Positions 47,086-55,987 of a DNA stretch of 64,000 nt are shown here, piece after piece (position 1 is the stretch's first letter; every line of letters starts with the position of its first letter). The notes below the pieces were generated by a model. It was given only the letters and a program-made list of their open reading frames with translations. It made no database searches and was not told the DNA's origin. The DNA comes from Actinomadura macrotermitis (GTDB taxonomy: Bacteria; Actinomycetota; Actinomycetes; Streptosporangiales; Streptosporangiaceae): positions 930,001-994,000 of the forward strand of contig NZ_WEGH01000003.1 in NCBI RefSeq assembly GCF_009604375.1, read 5' to 3'. A program made the translations under genes and the position numbers.

Positions 47086-48687
47086 GTGCGCGCCTCACGT
47101 TCACTCGCCCTCGTCGCCGCGGCGGCGGCCGCCCTGCCGCTGGCCGGCTGCGGCGACGACGCGGCGAAGGGGCCCCGGCCGCCGGGGGGCGAGGTGAGAC
47201 CGAACGCGCAGCGCGAGGGCGCCTACGTCTCCGACCTGCTCGGCGGGATGAGCGACGCCGAGAAGGTCGGGCAGCTGTTCGTGCCGACGGTGGCGGGCGC
47301 CGCCGACGGCAAGGCGATGATCAAGAAGTACAAGGTCGGCGGGTTCATCTACTTCCCGCCCAACCTGCGCACGCCCCGCCAGACCGCCGAGCTGTCCAAC
47401 ACGCTGCAGAAGGCGTCCAAGGTCCCGCTGCTGATCGGCGTGGACGAGGAGCAGGGCCTGGTCAGCCGCGCCCGCTACCTGACCCGCTTCCCCGGCAACA
47501 TGGCGCTCGGCGCCACCGGCGACCCGGCCAACGCCCGCGACGCCGCCCGCGTCACCGGCACCGAGCTGCGCGCCGTCGGCATCAACCAGGACTACGCGCC
47601 CGACGCCGACGTGAACGTCAACCCCGCCAACCCGGTCATCGGCGTCCGCTCGTTCGGCGCCGACGGGAACCGGGTCGCCTCGATGGTGTCGGCCGCCGTC
47701 GCCGGCTACCAGTCCGCCGGGGTCGCCGCCACCGCCAAGCACTTCCCCGGCCACGGCGACACCGCCACCGACAGCCACACCGGCCTGCCGGTGATCAGGC
47801 ACTCGGCCAAGCAGTGGGAGCGCGTCGACGCGCCGCCGTTCCGCGCGGCGGCCGCCGCCGGCGTCGACTCGATCATGTCGGCGCACATCGTGGTGCCGGG
47901 GCTCGACTCCTCGGGCGACCCCGCGACGCTGTCCAAGACCGTGCTCACCGGGCTGCTGCGCGGCAGGCTCGGCTACCGGGGCGTCATCATCACCGACTCG
48001 CTGCGGATGGCCGGGGTGCGCCGCAAGTACGGCGACTCAGTCGTGCCCGTCCGCGCGATCAACGCCGGGGCCGACCAGCTGCTCATGCCGCCGGACCTGC
48101 CGCGCGCCTACGACGCGGTGCTGAAGGCGGTGAAGTCCGGCAAGATCTCCCGCAAGCGGCTGGACGAGGCCGTCGAGCGCATCCTGCGGATGAAGGAGCG
48201 GCGCGGCCTGTTCAAGGGGACCCGGGTGGACCCGGCCCGCGCGGACGCCGTCATCGGCTCGGCCGCGCACCGCGCCGTCGCGCGGCGCGTCGCCGAACGC
48301 TCGGTCACCCTGGTCCGCAACGACGGCGCGCTGCCGCTGAGGAGCCGGACGGTCGCGGTGACCGGCCCGCACAGCGAGACGCTCACCGCCGCGCTGCGCA
48401 AGCAGGGCGTGCGGATCGCGCCGGCGTCGTCGGCGGGCGTCCTCGTCGTCACCGCGCTGAACTCCCGCCCGGCGGTCCCGCGCGGCCGGACGGTCGTGGT
48501 CGCGGCGCTCGGCAGCCCCTACGTCCTGGACCACGCGGCGGGCGCGAAGGCGGCGCTCGCCACGTACTCCTCCAGCTCGACGTCGGTGAACGCGCTGGCC
48601 AAGGTCCTGGCGGGGAAGGTGAAGCCGACCGCCAAGCTGCCCGTCCCCGTGGCGGGCCACCCGATCGGGTACGGGCTGACTTATTAG
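47086..48687 (+). CDS. Family 3 glycoside hydrolase lipoprotein (NagZ-type beta-N-acetylglucosaminidase)
   Basis: 533 residues from a GTG, signal peptide ending LAGCG (lipobox, Cys22). The TIM barrel (about 50-380) has AKHFPGHGDTATDSHTGLP, the NagZ signature with the unusual His/Asp acid-base pair, and GVIITDSLRM with the nucleophile Asp. A second domain (about 400-533) follows, as in Bacillus NagZ, which is also a surface lipoprotein. It removes GlcNAc from muropeptides outside the cytoplasm. It follows the kinase by 52 bp on the same strand, completing a wall-sugar recycling unit. Confidence 0.92.
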   Translation: MRASRSLALVAAAAAALPLAGCGDDAAKGPRPPGGEVRPNAQREGAYVSDLLGGMSDAEKVGQLFVPTVAGAADGKAMIKKYKVGGFIYFPPNLRTPRQTAELSNTLQKASKVPLLIGVDEEQGLVSRARYLTRFPGNMALGATGDPANARDAARVTGTELRAVGINQDYAPDADVNVNPANPVIGVRSFGADGNRVASMVSAAVAGYQSAGVAATAKHFPGHGDTATDSHTGLPVIRHSAKQWERVDAPPFRAAAAAGVDSIMSAHIVVPGLDSSGDPATLSKTVLTGLLRGRLGYRGVIITDSLRMAGVRRKYGDSVVPVRAINAGADQLLMPPDLPRAYDAVLKAVKSGKISRKRLDEAVERILRMKERRGLFKGTRVDPARADAVIGSAAHRAVARRVAERSVTLVRNDGALPLRSRTVAVTGPHSETLTAALRKQGVRIAPASSAGVLVVTALNSRPAVPRGRTVVVAALGSPYVLDHAAGAKAALATYSSSSTSVNALAKVLAGKVKPTAKLPVPVAGHPIGYGLTY

Positions 48688-48744
48688 GCCTTTCGGGCGG
48701 TCGCGGCGAATGGCAGGATCGCCTCGTCTTCCCGGGAGGTCCCT

Positions 48745-49224
48745 GTGTCCGTCCGCCCGTTCCTGACGGCCCTGGCGCTGTGCCTGACGCTCGGCGCGTG
48801 CAGTGACGAAAAGCCCGTCGGCTCCCCGGTCCCGCCCGCGCCGGGGCCCAAGCGCCCCGCCGCCGTCCGGGCGGAGTGGTCCGAGGCCGCGCGTGCGGCG
48901 CTGGCCTCCTACCTGCACGCGATCGCGTCCGGCGACAAGGGCGCCTGCGCTCTGCTGGCACCCGAATACGAGCGCATCGCCTTCGGCAGGCCCAAGGGGT
49001 GCGCGGGCGGCCTGCGGGCGGCGCGCGCGAGGCTGCGCCCGCAGGACCTGAAGGCGCTGCGCACGGTGGCGGTGCCGACCGCAGAGCCGGGCATGCACTT
49101 CGACGAGGTGTCGGTGCCCTTCCAGGACCTGGCCTGGAAGGGCGAACCGGCGCGTCCGGGCGGGCTGCTCGCCGCCCGCTACACCCTGCGCAAGTCCGGC
49201 AAGCGCTGGCTCATCACGGGCTGA
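48745..49224 (+). CDS. Small lipoprotein, unknown
   Basis: 159 residues, signal peptide MSVRPFLTALALCLTLGAC with lipobox LGAC (Cys19), then a Pro-rich linker (to about 40). The globular part starts ALASYLHAIASGDKGACALL and ends in RYTLRKSGKRWLITG, an arrangement like NTF2/DUF4878-type lipoproteins, with two Cys (about 72 and 92) that could bond. It overlaps the convergent HAD gene by 11 bases. No function assigned. Confidence 0.78.
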   Translation: MSVRPFLTALALCLTLGACSDEKPVGSPVPPAPGPKRPAAVRAEWSEAARAALASYLHAIASGDKGACALLAPEYERIAFGRPKGCAGGLRAARARLRPQDLKALRTVAVPTAEPGMHFDEVSVPFQDLAWKGEPARPGGLLAARYTLRKSGKRWLITG

Positions 49225-50437
49225 AGACGGTGTCGGCCTGGTCGGGCACGATCCGGCCGTTCTCCCGGACCGGGCCGGGCGTGCCGTCCGGGGCGGTGTA
49301 GGCGGTCGTCGAGCACGGGTAGCGCGTGCTCTTGCGGCCCTTCGGCTGGAGGAACATCGGGTTGACCAGCCACTTGCCGTCGGCGTTGAAGTAGCCGCGG
49401 CACATCAGCTCGGCCTTGTTGCGGTTCAGCACCAGGCGCAGGTCCGTCGCGTCGGAGACGAAGGTGACGTCGGTGTCGGAGTCGCCGGCGGCGAAGGCCT
49501 GGCGGCGCCACGCGGGGGCCTGCTCGTAGGCGCGGCGCTCGGGCACGCCCAGCACGCGGCGGTTGACGGCGCAGCGCTTGCCGTCGATGTAGGTGATCGC
49601 GTCGGGGTCGCCGCCGCAGCCGGTCAGCCGCGCGGTGAGGCGGCCGGCGCGGCGGGTGTTCTCGATGCCGATCACGTGGTCGGGGCGGACGCCGGCGCCG
49701 CGCGCCCACACCTGCACGACCGGCTGCGCGGACGCCGAGACGATCCACACGTCCAGCCCGGCCCGCCGCAGCTTCCTGATCAGGTCGCGCTGCTGGTCGT
49801 AGTAGCGGACCCAGCCGGTGACCTGGTGGGAGCCGACGGTCTGGACGGCGTCCACCGGCGCCTTCAGGTTCTCGGCGCGGGCGGCGGCGGCGAACCGGCG
49901 GACCTCGCCGGGGGTGTGCCCGGCGAGGAGCTGCGCGGCCCAGGCGTAGGACGGCTCGGTGCGGCGGTGGTTCCAGCCGGCGAACGCGGCGGCGCCGCCG
50001 GTGGTCTTGGCCGAGCCGTAGACCGACAGGATCTCGTCGGCGCACGCGGTGTCGGTGCTGGTCGGCAGGGGGCGGCCGGGGCGGACGGAGGTCCCGCAGG
50101 CGGCCTTGAGCGCGGCGGCGGCCTCGCCGGTGAGGAACCGGCTGGTCGTCCGCCAGTCCTGGCGGGCGGGCTGGAGGACCTTGTCGTTGCGCAGCAGCCA
50201 GTAGGTGGTGGCGTCGCCGACGTCGTTCTTGACGACGGTGTTGTCCCAGTCGAAGAGGGCCACGCGCCCCCGGTGGCCGGCGCAGAGGAACTGCTGGAGC
50301 TTGGCGCGGTTGTCGCCGTACCAGCTGAGGCCGCTGTCCAGCCTGGGGCATTCCTTGCGGGGTGCGGCGTGGGCGGCGGGGACACCGAGGGCCGTGGCGC
50401 CGAGGGCGAGGGGGACGATCCAGCGGAGACTCTTCAT
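49214..50437 (-). CDS. Secreted HAD-superfamily phosphatase
   Basis: 407 residues from the ATG at 50435-50437 (GAAGG upstream; another ATG two codons earlier). Sec signal MKSLRWIVPLALGATALG, cleaved after AHA. HAD core: VALFDWDNTVVKNDVGDA (Asp nucleophile and second Asp both present), WIVSASAQPVVQVWA (motif II Ser), and AAGDSDTDVTFVSDAT (motif IV acidics). The large insert of about 150 residues between motifs I and II is a C1 cap, as in phosphoserine or phosphorylcholine phosphatases. Extracellular phosphate scavenging is inferred. Confidence 0.84.
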   Translation of the reverse strand: MKSLRWIVPLALGATALGVPAAHAAPRKECPRLDSGLSWYGDNRAKLQQFLCAGHRGRVALFDWDNTVVKNDVGDATTYWLLRNDKVLQPARQDWRTTSRFLTGEAAAALKAACGTSVRPGRPLPTSTDTACADEILSVYGSAKTTGGAAAFAGWNHRRTEPSYAWAAQLLAGHTPGEVRRFAAAARAENLKAPVDAVQTVGSHQVTGWVRYYDQQRDLIRKLRRAGLDVWIVSASAQPVVQVWARGAGVRPDHVIGIENTRRAGRLTARLTGCGGDPDAITYIDGKRCAVNRRVLGVPERRAYEQAPAWRRQAFAAGDSDTDVTFVSDATDLRLVLNRNKAELMCRGYFNADGKWLVNPMFLQPKGRKSTRYPCSTTAYTAPDGTPGPVRENGRIVPDQADTVFSP

Positions 50438-50507
50438 GATCACCTTCGAGAGAGGGGTGATCGGGACGGTAGTTCGACCCTTTGGACTAAGTCCATACCA
50501 ATGACCG

Positions 50508-52700
50508 TTAATTAACCTGATCTTTCGATGCCGCCGCCGCGATCAGCGCGCAGAGGGCCAGCACGCCGGCGACCGGCCCCCACGGCACGACGATCGCGGG
50601 CGCCGGGCCGTCCAGCGTGGCGAGCGCCGCCCACAGGCCGCCGAGGCCGAGCGCCGTCACCAGCGCGGCGAGGACCGCCCCGATCAGCACCACGACCAGC
50701 GCCTCGGCGACGACCAGCCGGCGGACCTGGCGGCGGGTCGCCCCGATCAGCCGCAGCGCCGAGTGGTCGGCCCTGGCCATCATGAGCGTCGCGGCGATCG
50801 CGATGGCGCAGTAGAGCAGGGCGATGCCGAGGACGACGAGCATGCCGAGGCGGCTGTAGCGGTTGCTCTCGGTGGAGGCCCGCGCGAGCCAGGCGTCCTT
50901 GGCGACGACCTTGGCGCCGAGGCCGCGGACGGCGCCCTCCAGTGCGGGCTTTCCGCCGGGAAGCGTGACGTCGATCGACTCGGCCAGGCCGTCACCGGCG
51001 TTGGCCAGGGAGACCAGCACCTCGTCGTCGTTCAGGCGGGGGCGGCGGACCTGGGTGACGGTGAGCGACTTGCGGGTGCCGTCGGCGAGGCGGACGTCCA
51101 CGCGGTCGCCGACGCGGCGGTGCCACTCCCCGGTGACGGCGATCGAGCCGTCGTCCAGGCCCTCGGTCCCCATGGCGTCGTACCCGTCGACGGCGGTCGG
51201 CACCCGGGTGACGGTCCGCGCGCCGGGGAGGGCCCGCACCCTCCGCACCACCTCCCGGTTCAGGCCGGGCGTGCCCGCCGGGACGACGACATACGCGCCG
51301 GGGTGGCGGGCGCGCAGCGTGTCGTCCTTCGCGGCGGTGACCGTCGCGGTGGTGCCGAGCAGCGCCGCGGTCAGGCCGAGCGTGACCAGGACGGGCGCGG
51401 CGGCGGTGGCCGTCCGCCGCGCCGAGGTCCGCGCGTTCTCCCGGACGACCAGCGCCACCGCGCCGCGCGCCCAGGTCAGCGGCCAGGTCGCCAGCCGCGC
51501 GACCGGCGGCACGACCACCGGCGCCAGCAGCGCGACGCCCCAGATCAGCAGCATGATCGTGGGCAGGAACTGCTTCCGGTTCGCGGCGGCCGCGGGGTCG
51601 GCCACCGCCGTCTGCACCAGCATCCACAGGCCCGTCCCGAGGACGGCCAGGCCCGCGAGCCACCGCCAGGGCGACATGCGGTGCTCCAGGGCGGCCTCCC
51701 GCAGCGCCTCGGCGGGCCGGATCCGGCCCGCCCGCCGGGCGGCCGCGCGGACGCCGAGCAGCGACACGGTCAGGCCGGTCGCGAACGCCGTCAGCAGCGG
51801 CCACCACGTCGTCGTCACCGCGTAGCCGCGCGGCGCGAGGCCGTGATCGACCAGCGCTCCGCCGAGCAGCGGCGCGCAGAAGGGCGCCACCGCGCAGCCG
51901 AGGACCGACGCGGCGAGCCCGGTGACCAGGGCCTCCCGGGTGAGCAGCCACCGCACCTGCCGGGGCGTCGCGCCGGCCAGGCGCAGCAGGGCGAGCTCGC
52001 GGCGGCGCTGCGCGACGGCGAAGGCGCTGGTGGAGGCCACGACGAAGACCGCCACGAAACCGGCGACGCCGCCGGACATGCCGAGCAGGATCTCGGTGTC
52101 GCCGAGGGGGTCGTCCCCGGTGGCGTCCCGGCCGGGCCGCACCTGGACGTCATAGCCGGCCGCGGCCCGGACCCGCTCGATCGGGGCGTGCACGATCAGG
52201 GCGTTGACCTGGGGCGACAGGCGCGCGGCGGCCGACTCGGCGAAGAAGACGGCGGGCTCGCCGCCGGTGGCGGTCCCGGACACGCGGTAGCTGCGCGGGC
52301 CATCCGCCATGAGCACCGGAACACGCTCGCCGACCCGGACGTGCGGGGCTCCGGCGACCAGGACCTCGTCCCCGGCAGGTGCCCGGCCCGCCACGATCCG
52401 GTAGGGGCCGTAGGCGGCGGCGGGCCAGGACCGCCCGACCTGCGGGCCGTCCTGGATCTGCGCGTAGAAAACGTGATCCGGCACGGCCTTGCCAAGCTGC
52501 GACAACCGCGCGACCAGCTCAGGCTGCAGACCCGCGCCGGGCGGAACCTGCGACTCCACCACCACCGGCGCGCCCGGATACCGCTTCGGTGCCGCCCCGG
52601 CGTTGCTCGTGAGGGCCGACGCGAGGGCGAGCCCCATCGTCGCCATCAGCCCGACGCCGAGGGCCAGCGCGACGAACGTCGCCCACCGGGACTTCAGCAC
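50508..52700 (-). CDS. ABC transporter permease, FtsX/MacB type
   Basis: 730 residues from a GTG that overlaps the ATPase stop by 7 bases. Two FtsX units: an N-terminal segment (about 5-28), an outer domain, three segments with AVAQRRRELALLRLAGATPRQVRWLLTREA (about 228-258), then a second outer domain (about 450-620) and ATLMMARADHSALRLIGATRRQVRRLVVAEA before the final segments. This is the bacitracin/lantibiotic-resistance or MacB-like exporter group, which moves peptides or lipids rather than sugars. The substrate is suggested only by its operon with two ATP-grasp ligases. Confidence 0.9.
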   Translation of the reverse strand: MLKSRWATFVALALGVGLMATMGLALASALTSNAGAAPKRYPGAPVVVESQVPPGAGLQPELVARLSQLGKAVPDHVFYAQIQDGPQVGRSWPAAAYGPYRIVAGRAPAGDEVLVAGAPHVRVGERVPVLMADGPRSYRVSGTATGGEPAVFFAESAAARLSPQVNALIVHAPIERVRAAAGYDVQVRPGRDATGDDPLGDTEILLGMSGGVAGFVAVFVVASTSAFAVAQRRRELALLRLAGATPRQVRWLLTREALVTGLAASVLGCAVAPFCAPLLGGALVDHGLAPRGYAVTTTWWPLLTAFATGLTVSLLGVRAAARRAGRIRPAEALREAALEHRMSPWRWLAGLAVLGTGLWMLVQTAVADPAAAANRKQFLPTIMLLIWGVALLAPVVVPPVARLATWPLTWARGAVALVVRENARTSARRTATAAAPVLVTLGLTAALLGTTATVTAAKDDTLRARHPGAYVVVPAGTPGLNREVVRRVRALPGARTVTRVPTAVDGYDAMGTEGLDDGSIAVTGEWHRRVGDRVDVRLADGTRKSLTVTQVRRPRLNDDEVLVSLANAGDGLAESIDVTLPGGKPALEGAVRGLGAKVVAKDAWLARASTESNRYSRLGMLVVLGIALLYCAIAIAATLMMARADHSALRLIGATRRQVRRLVVAEALVVVLIGAVLAALVTALGLGGLWAALATLDGPAPAIVVPWGPVAGVLALCALIAAAASKDQVN

Positions 52701-53425
52701 GGCGCCGCCTCCAGCCGCGCCATGCGCTCCGCGACGGCCTGCGGGGACGGGTTCGGCAGCTCACCGGCGAGCCTGCCGTCGGCGAGGAAGACGACCCGGT
52801 CGGCGTAGGAGGCGGCGACCGGATCGTGCGTCACCATGACGATGGTCTGCGCGCGCTCGTCGACCAGGCCCCGCAGCAGGGCCAGGATCTCCCGGGACGT
52901 CACGGTGTCGAGGGCGCCGGTCGGCTCGTCGGCGAACAGCACCGCCGGGCAGGTGATGAGGGCCCGCGCGATCGCGACCCGCTGCTGCTGGCCGCCCGAC
53001 ATCTCGCCCGGCCGGTGCCGGGCCCGGCTCTTCAGGCCGACCTCCGCCAGCACGGCCGCCACCTCGGCCGGCTTGGGCCGGTGCCCGGCCAGCCGCAGCG
53101 GCAGCCCGACGTTCTGCTCGGCGGTCAGCGAGGGCAGCAGGTTGAACTCCTGGAAGACGAAGCCGATCCGCTGCCGCCGCAGCACCGTCAGCTTGGTCTC
53201 GCTGAGACCGGCCAGGTCGGTGCCGGCCACCTCGACCCGCCCGGACGACGGCCGGTCCAGGCCCGCCGCGCACTGGAGCAGCGTGGACTTGCCGGACCCC
53301 GAGGGGCCCATGACCGCCGTGAACGTCCCGGCGGCGAAGCCGAGCGTGACATCGTCCAGGGCGCAGACGGCGCCGTCGCCCGTCCCGTAATTCCGGCTCA
53401 CCGAGTGAAGCCTCACCGCATCCAT
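52694..53425 (-). CDS. ABC transporter ATP-binding protein, MacB/LolD type
   Basis: 243 residues from the ATG at 53423-53425 (GTG two codons upstream possible). Walker A GPSGSGKST, Q-loop IGFVFQEFNLL, signature MSGGQQQRVAIARA, Walker B VLFADEPTGALD and the switch His in VMVTHDP. ATPases with FVFQEFNLLPSLTAEQNV energise FtsX-type permeases. It is overlapped by the permease gene and lies 68 bp after the ATP-grasp pair on the same strand. Confidence 0.94.
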   Translation of the reverse strand: MDAVRLHSVSRNYGTGDGAVCALDDVTLGFAAGTFTAVMGPSGSGKSTLLQCAAGLDRPSSGRVEVAGTDLAGLSETKLTVLRRQRIGFVFQEFNLLPSLTAEQNVGLPLRLAGHRPKPAEVAAVLAEVGLKSRARHRPGEMSGGQQQRVAIARALITCPAVLFADEPTGALDTVTSREILALLRGLVDERAQTIVMVTHDPVAASYADRVVFLADGRLAGELPNPSPQAVAERMARLEAAPC

Positions 53426-53493
53426 GCGCACTAGATCATCACGCGCGCCCGGCTCCCACACTCCCCCAGGTATGAGTCCGGGGGTGGCACTGG

Positions 53494-54273
53494 CTACACC
53501 CCTGCCTCGGCGGCGCGCAGGGCCAGCGCCGCGAGGGCCGCGGGGGCGCCTTCCTGGCCGCGGGCTCCGGGGAAGGCGTTGACGTCGACGACGAGGGGAT
53601 CCCGGCCGGGGCCGCACACGACGTCGACGCCGAAGACCTGCAGCCCGAACGCCTCGCCTGCCCGGTGGGCCAGGTCGATCCAGGCGGGCGGGATGTCGCC
53701 GGGCGGCAGGACGTGCGGCCGGGCGGCCAGTTCCGACGGGCGGAGCGCGGCGAAGACCCGGCCGCCGATGATCCAGAGCTTGCGGTCCCAGCCGTCGTTC
53801 GCCGCGAGCCGCTGCACCACCACCGGCTCGTCCGCCCATTCCGGCATCAGGGCGCGCAGGTCCGCGGGGCCGTCAGCGCGGGTCACCAGGTCGCGGGACC
53901 GGCTGTGCCTGCTCTTGATCACGACGGGGTAGGGCAGCGGCCCCTCATCGATCAGGCGGCGCGGCGTGGAGACGGCCACGGCCCGCGCGAACGGGAGCCC
54001 CGCGCGCAGCGCGATCTCCTCCATCAGCACGCGGTCCTGGCAGTCGGCGGTGGCGGCGGCCGGGTTCAGGACGGGCGCGCCGCTCCGCTCCAGTGCGCGC
54101 GCGAGGGCGAGGGCACGGGGCGTCCGGGCCTTCAGGAGGTAGACGTCGGCGGGCAGCGCCGGCGGCTCGTCGTCGGGATGGATCCACTGCACCCGGTGCC
54201 GGGGTGACAGCAGTTCGGCGGCGCCCGTCAGCAGCGGATGCCGCCGGTCGGCCGTCACCATGGCGACCTTCAC
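53494..54273 (-). CDS. ATP-grasp ligase, RimK-like (second of a pair)
   Basis: 259 residues. An N-terminal Rossmann-like part (LLTGAAELLSPRHRVQWIHPDD) leads into an ATP-grasp fold: LPYPVVIKSRHSRSRDLV (ATP Lys), EWADEPVVVQRLAANDGWDRKLWIIGG (hinge and Lys) and the Mg site GVDVVCGPGRDPLVVDVNAFPG (Asp-x-Asn). Such enzymes join a carboxylate to an amine via acyl-phosphate. Its start overlaps the other ATP-grasp gene by 4 bases. Substrate unknown. Confidence 0.87.
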   Translation of the reverse strand: MKVAMVTADRRHPLLTGAAELLSPRHRVQWIHPDDEPPALPADVYLLKARTPRALALARALERSGAPVLNPAAATADCQDRVLMEEIALRAGLPFARAVAVSTPRRLIDEGPLPYPVVIKSRHSRSRDLVTRADGPADLRALMPEWADEPVVVQRLAANDGWDRKLWIIGGRVFAALRPSELAARPHVLPPGDIPPAWIDLAHRAGEAFGLQVFGVDVVCGPGRDPLVVDVNAFPGARGQEGAPAALAALALRAAEAGV

Positions 54274-55139
54274 ACCGCCTCCGGCGCGGTCAGCAGGCCC
54301 GAATGCGCGGCCGGCCAGAGCTCCGTCACCTCGGGGACGTCCGCGCGGGCCAGGTCCAGGATCGCCTGCGACACCTTGGGCACCGCGTCGGGCACCTGAC
54401 GGAAGCTGGGGAAGTCGTTGATGTCCACGATGACCGGCCCGTCGGGGCCGAGGAGGATGTCCACCCCGTACAGGTCGAGCCCGAAAACACGGCCGACCTC
54501 GGCCGCGAGCGCGGCGAGCTCGGCCGTCAGCGGGACGGGGCGCTCGTGGCGGGGCATGTCGGGGCGCAGCGGCGAGCGGCTCTCGGTGGCGTAGAGGTCC
54601 CCGGCGACGCAGTACACCTTCAGGTCGAGGCCGGTGTTCGGCACGTACGGCTGCGCGATCACCATGCCTTCACCGTCCGGCCAGGCCGCCAGCTGCTCGG
54701 GACGCTCGAACAGGCGGACCGCCCTGCCGTTGCTGCCGTCGGCGGGCTTGACGACCAGCGGGAACGCGTCCGCCGGCAGCTCGGCGAAGAGCTCGGCCCG
54801 CGGCGCGGCGTGGGTCGCCGGAACCGGCAGGCCGCGGTCGTGGGCCACCGCGGCGGCCACCACCTTGTCCCGGACGAGCCGGATCGCCCGGACGTCGTTG
54901 ATCGTGCGCAGCCCGACCGAGGAGGCGGCCTCCAGCAGGCTCAGTCCGGGCCCGCCGGACACGGTCTTCAGCACCCAGGCCGCGTGCCGCCCGGCGGAGA
55001 TCGTCTCCGCCAGGCTGAGGAGCGAGCCGCCGGGGCGCACCAGGTCCACTTCGTGGCCCCACGCCGCGAGCTGGCCGATGACCGCCATCGGCATCCCGTC
55101 CCGCCGGTACTGCTCCTCGACCAGAAAGCACAGTCGCAC
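54270..55139 (-). CDS. ATP-grasp ligase, RimK-like (first of a pair)
   Basis: 289 residues from the GTG at 55137-55139, with AGGGAGG 8 bases upstream. Start LCFLVEEQYRRDGMPMAVIGQLAAWGHEVDLV, then RDKVVAAAVAHDRGLPVP, FPLVVKPADGSNGRAVRLF (Gly-rich ATP loop), VPNTGLDLKVYCVAGDLYA and the metal site VDILLGPDGPVIVDINDFPSF. About 25-30 percent similar by eye to its neighbour, so an ancient duplication. No precursor peptide, peptide synthetase or LysW-like carrier lies beside it. It begins the four-gene operon ending with an ABC permease. Confidence 0.87.
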   Translation of the reverse strand: MRLCFLVEEQYRRDGMPMAVIGQLAAWGHEVDLVRPGGSLLSLAETISAGRHAAWVLKTVSGGPGLSLLEAASSVGLRTINDVRAIRLVRDKVVAAAVAHDRGLPVPATHAAPRAELFAELPADAFPLVVKPADGSNGRAVRLFERPEQLAAWPDGEGMVIAQPYVPNTGLDLKVYCVAGDLYATESRSPLRPDMPRHERPVPLTAELAALAAEVGRVFGLDLYGVDILLGPDGPVIVDINDFPSFRQVPDAVPKVSQAILDLARADVPEVTELWPAAHSGLLTAPEAV

Positions 55140-55386
55140 CGCCGCACCCTCCCTGCCCCCGGTCCGCCGTGCCGGCGGACATCCGTCCACGGCCACCGCG
55201 GAACGCCCAGATCAACCCCGGATGGGGAGACGGCGACGTCGCCGACCCCGGCGTTCCCAGCACGGAAGATCGACGACGAACTACGTTTGTAGCAGATTCC
55301 TCCCAAAAGCAGCACACCATCCGAAAATCCCGGCATGACAGCCGAACCGGCCCCTGGACCGCGGAAGCGGGCCCACCGGCCGGGCG

Positions 55387-55818
55387 TCAGGTGCCGAAGT
55401 TCCAGCGGTCCAGTGCGGCGTAGGCCGGCTGCCACTGGGCGGTGAAGGCGGCACGGGCGGGCGGGGGCAGCGGGGCGAGCATCGTCGCGGCGCCCTCCTC
55501 GGTGGCACCGTCCAGCAGCCACGGCAGCAGCCGGGGCGCGTCAGGGCCGATCAGCGGCAGCGTCTGGTCCTCCTCGTGCTTGAGGTGGCCGTTCAGACCG
55601 GTGTACAGGGAGTCGATCAGGTCCCCGAGCGGGGCGCCGGGGTCGGCCAGGGCCGTGCCGATCACCGCGATGACCTCGTCGACGGCGGCGTGCTCGGCCT
55701 CCATCGCCTCCAGCAGCGCCAGCTCGTCGGGCCGGTCCGCCAGCGTCTCGCGCAGCGCGGGCCACAGCGCAGCCGCCGACCACGCGCTCGCCGGGCGGTC
55801 CTTCGTACCGGTGGACAC
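55387..55818 (-). CDS. N-terminally truncated hemerythrin-like protein
   Basis: 143 residues. From residue 18 on it matches, from memory, the middle and end of actinobacterial hemerythrin-domain proteins: ALWPALRETLADRPDELALL, MEAEHAAVDEVIA, LNGHLKHEEDQTLPLI and AAFTAQWQPAYAALDRW. The usual first 60-70 residues, with the first iron-binding His residues, are missing, and LPLI is joined directly to GPDAPRLLPWLLDG where homologues have about 25 more residues. The first 17 residues come from DNA that reads as a LysR gene on the other strand. It is probably a decaying gene that cannot bind a full di-iron centre. Confidence 0.6.
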   Translation of the reverse strand: MSTGTKDRPASAWSAAALWPALRETLADRPDELALLEAMEAEHAAVDEVIAVIGTALADPGAPLGDLIDSLYTGLNGHLKHEEDQTLPLIGPDAPRLLPWLLDGATEEGAATMLAPLPPPARAAFTAQWQPAYAALDRWNFGT

Positions 55819-55934
55819 CCTCGCCTACGCCCTGATCTGGCGCTCCGACGCCGAGACCGACGCCATCCGCGCGCTCGCCGGCCTCGTGCGCGAGATGGGC
55901 GCGGCCCGCCTCGACCAACGCCGACCGCCCGGTA
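55802..55934 (+). pseudogene. LysR-family regulator, C-terminal remnant
   Basis: The + strand reads VPVDTLAYALIWRSDAETDA then IRALAGLVREMG, the typical last strand and helix of a LysR effector domain. No HTH or other LysR part exists upstream; instead the sequence becomes the antisense of the hemerythrin-like gene at about 55767-55802. The frame runs on without a stop into the MFS gene start at 55988. It looks like a 5' deletion product. Confidence 0.6.
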
Positions 55935-55987
55935 AAGCTTCGGCATTCAGGCGCGTGGACGGCCTGCGCCGCGCGCCACCATGGCCC

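Noticed and set aside
55140..55386. A ribosomal precursor peptide for the ATP-grasp pair
   Set aside because: All three - strand frames were read. None gives a short frame with a ribosome site and its own stop before the ATP-grasp gene; GGAGGAATC near 55310 has no start codon after it.
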